This document shows positions 62,726-64,000 of a DNA stretch of 64,000 bases, piece by piece. The translations under genes and the position numbers were made by a program. Numbering within the stretch: position 1 is the stretch's first letter; every line of letters starts with the position of its first letter. The notes below the pieces were generated by a model. That model was not told where the DNA came from. It did no database searches and saw only the letters and a program-made list of their open reading frames with translations. Source of the stretch: Gelidibacter pelagius (GTDB lineage Bacteria; Bacteroidota; Bacteroidia; Flavobacteriales; Flavobacteriaceae); NCBI RefSeq assembly GCF_017581925.1, contig NZ_JAGEVG010000011.1, positions 115,105 to 179,104 on the forward strand. The letters are read 5' to 3'.

Positions 62726-63142
62726 ATGATTGACAAAAAAATTTACAGATATACAAATGTCGAATTATTTGACATCATAAAAAACGGAACTAATAAAGCC
62801 GAAATTAAGTGTGCGGAATCTGAATTTAATTCTCGAGAATTGTCAATCGAACAAAAAGCTGAAATTAAATCTGATTATATAAAATACAAGAAATACCAAA
62901 ATGACCGAAAACAGCAACCTTTAACGGATAAGGAATGGTTATCTTTTTTCATTTTACCATTTTTTACAACAAAACCAAGATGGAGAGAAGACCATTTCAC
63001 GGAATCTGAAATGGAAAGATTGAAAAAATATGGTTTTGAAAAGAAATATCGGCAAGCTGAAAAAATAAGGACTTATGGATATTTGTTTTGGTTTTTGGTA
63101 ATTATATGTACAACTCTGATTTTTATTAAACTGAATAAATAG
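62726..63142 (+). CDS. Cassette 3 protein: C-terminally membrane-anchored, unknown function
   Basis: A 138-aa protein from the ATG at 62726; a GTG 15 bp upstream is an alternative start. The soluble part is charged (MIDKKIYRYTNVELFDIIKN). A single helix YGYLFWFLVIICTTLIFIKL lies at the C-terminus. No family recognised. It is the single gene of cassette 3, whose attC-like site follows 7 bp after the stop. Confidence 0.78.
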   Translation: MIDKKIYRYTNVELFDIIKNGTNKAEIKCAESEFNSRELSIEQKAEIKSDYIKYKKYQNDRKQQPLTDKEWLSFFILPFFTTKPRWREDHFTESEMERLKKYGFEKKYRQAEKIRTYGYLFWFLVIICTTLIFIKLNK

Positions 63143-63149
63143 AAAACAC

Positions 63150-63288
63150 TGCATACAACAATGTGTAAAAATAATTGCTGGTTCTCGCCCACTTGGAAAT
63201 TCCTGCGGAATTTCCACAGGCTCGGTCAATTTTTACTATTTTAGGTGTTTATCCCACGCAACTATTCTTACACTAAACGTTACCCAAC
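63150..63288 (+). repeat. attC-like site 3 (end of cassette 3)
   Basis: Left box TGCATACAAC (63150-63159) pairs with the cassette 3 start at 62699-62708. Stem GTGTAAAAATAATTGC (63163-63178) pairs with 63258-63273. Inner hairpin TGGAAATTCC-TGC-GGAATTTCCA is perfect. Crossover G at 63279. Nearly identical to site 4. Confidence 0.88.
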
Positions 63289-63290
63289 AT

Positions 63291-63770
63291 TTGAAAAAAA
63301 AACTACATATAGAAATCGGAAGTGATCTAAAAACCATAAACGGAATTGGATTTTTTATGACGTTTTTTGGGCAAATAGCTTTTTTTGTAACTGGAATTCT
63401 TCTTTGGTCTAATAATTATTTCCCTCTTAAGGAAAAAGAAATCTCCTTCGTTGGATTAACAAATAGTGATTTTTATCTAATTTTTATTCTTTCCTTATTA
63501 GTAACCATTATCGGTTTCATTCTTAAGAATTTGTGCAAATATGAAACCGTGGATTTAGAGATTTATGACAACAGAATAGTCTTTAGGACTGAACAAAATA
63601 GAGTTGAATTACTAAATGAAAAAATATATAAACTAATACCAAAAACAAATAGTTGGAACGGAAAAAAACGTTTGAATATTAAAATGTTTGACTTAAGTAT
63701 TTATAAATCTCAAATGAATAAAGCCACTTACTCGGAATTAACTGATTTGTACGCTAATAAGTTCATTTAA
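63291..63770 (+). CDS. Cassette 4 protein: two-helix membrane protein, unknown function
   Basis: About 159 aa from a TTG start at 63291, 12 bp into the cassette. Two helices, about 20-40 (MTFFGQIAFFVTGILLW) and 58-75 (FYLIFILSLLVTIIGFIL), are followed by a soluble beta-rich tail (TVDLEIYDNRIVFR) that recalls bacterial PH-like domains; this is only a resemblance. A later ATG is possible. Confidence 0.78.
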   Translation: MKKKLHIEIGSDLKTINGIGFFMTFFGQIAFFVTGILLWSNNYFPLKEKEISFVGLTNSDFYLIFILSLLVTIIGFILKNLCKYETVDLEIYDNRIVFRTEQNRVELLNEKIYKLIPKTNSWNGKKRLNIKMFDLSIYKSQMNKATYSELTDLYANKFI

Positions 63771-63780
63771 ATTAAAAAAC

Positions 63781-63910
63781 GTTGGGTAACAATGTGTAAA
63801 AATAATTGCTGGTTCTCGCCTACTTGGAAATTCCTGCGGAATTTCCACAGGCTCGGTCAATTTTTGTTATTTTAGGTGTTTATCCCACGCAACTATTCTT
63901 ACACCAAACG
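63781..63910 (+). repeat. attC-like site 4 (end of cassette 4)
   Basis: Left box GTTGGGTAAC (63781-63790) pairs with the cassette 4 start at 63279-63288. Stem GTGTAAAAATAATTGC (63794-63809) pairs with 63889-63904. Differs from site 3 at only a few positions. After the G at 63910 the sequence continues TCAG instead of the usual TT. Confidence 0.85.
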
Positions 63911-64000
63911 TCAGACTGCGCAATAACCTCCCTTTCTTAATAACTTTGTTGATTTCCTTTTAACGCATTGCCCGGATCACTTTAAGATATTGGTTATCTT
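63911..64000 (-). other. Partial element at the window edge, possibly an insertion sequence or cassette 5
   Basis: The last 90 bases follow attC-like site 4 without the expected TT. On the minus strand a frame running off the edge ends at 63960 with the residues DNQYLKVIRAMR before its stop, reminiscent of a transposase C-terminus. Too short to identify. An insertion sequence in the attC-like site or a fifth cassette starting GTCAGACTGC are both possible. Confidence 0.3.

Larger units (their letters stand above)
60169..64000 (+). mobile_element. Integron-like gene-cassette array (cassettes 0-4, continuing off the edge)
   Basis: Cassette bounds, taken at G|TT: cassette 0, 60233-60745; 1, 60746-61765; 2, 61766-62699; 3, 62700-63279; 4, 63280-63910. 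Each has genes on the plus strand only (none in cassette 0) and ends in a 136-139 bp attC-like site. The first ten bases of each cassette (after counting the shared G) are the reverse complement of the first ten of its own attC-like site: GTTGGCAACC, GTTACCCACC, GTTGTGGTGC, GTTGTATGCA, GTTACCCAAC. That pairing within a cassette, and not between neighbours, is the signature of cassettes that circularise and reinsert. Confidence 0.85.

Overview
The window looks like a chromosomal segment of a free-living, probably marine, member of the Flavobacteriaceae (Bacteroidota). The evidence is the low GC content, two SusC/SusD outer-membrane pairs, Bacteroidota-type -7 boxes (TAnnTTTG), no Shine-Dalgarno dependence, and a LytS/LytTR system. 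The species cannot be named from the sequence alone.

Positions 1-48,066 hold one large glycan-utilization region. Its enzymes match the linkages of complex or high-mannose N-glycans. They include four GH92 alpha-mannosidases, a GH29 fucosidase, two GH20 hexosaminidases, a GH18 enzyme, a GHL10-like putative hydrolase, a GH27 alpha-galactosidase, two GH33 sialidases and a sialate O-acetylesterase. A glycosylasparaginase would handle the GlcNAc-Asn stub, and a GH130 phosphorylase would handle the Man-beta-GlcNAc core. Uptake is by SusC/SusD pairs at 24-29 kb and 43-48 kb and by a sodium/solute symporter. The second half is a sialic-acid module: NanA lyase, AGE-family 2-epimerase, YhcH/NanQ anomerase and LrgAB (a possible pyruvate channel). 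A FadR-type GntR regulator is present, and its probable palindromic operator occurs both at its own divergent promoter and at the second susC promoter. Two families of covarying hairpin repeats and a 71-bp tandem repeat lie between operons.

Positions 48,546-56,387 hold a run of small redox and stress genes on the minus strand: SDR, two AhpD-like proteins, ferredoxin, OsmC, cupin and truncated hemoglobin. These are followed by an unusual cbb3-type heme-copper oxidase with a fused di-heme cytochrome c subunit.

Positions 56,388-64,000 are a mobile or accessory region. A broken conjugative-transposon-type integrase (57,224-58,445) is followed by a Zn-ribbon gene and an intact 380-aa tyrosine recombinase. 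Directly downstream is an array built like an integron. It has a palindromic attI-like site, then at least five cassettes (0-4), each ending in a 136-139 bp foldable attC-like site. The first 10 bases of every cassette are the exact reverse complement of the first 10 bases of its own terminal site. The internal stems carry only A/C mismatches on the top strand, which become G-T wobble pairs on the bottom strand, so the bottom strand folds better, as in true attC sites. The recombinase lacks the IntI-specific insertion and is co-directional with the cassettes. This integron-like system is the most interesting object in the window.
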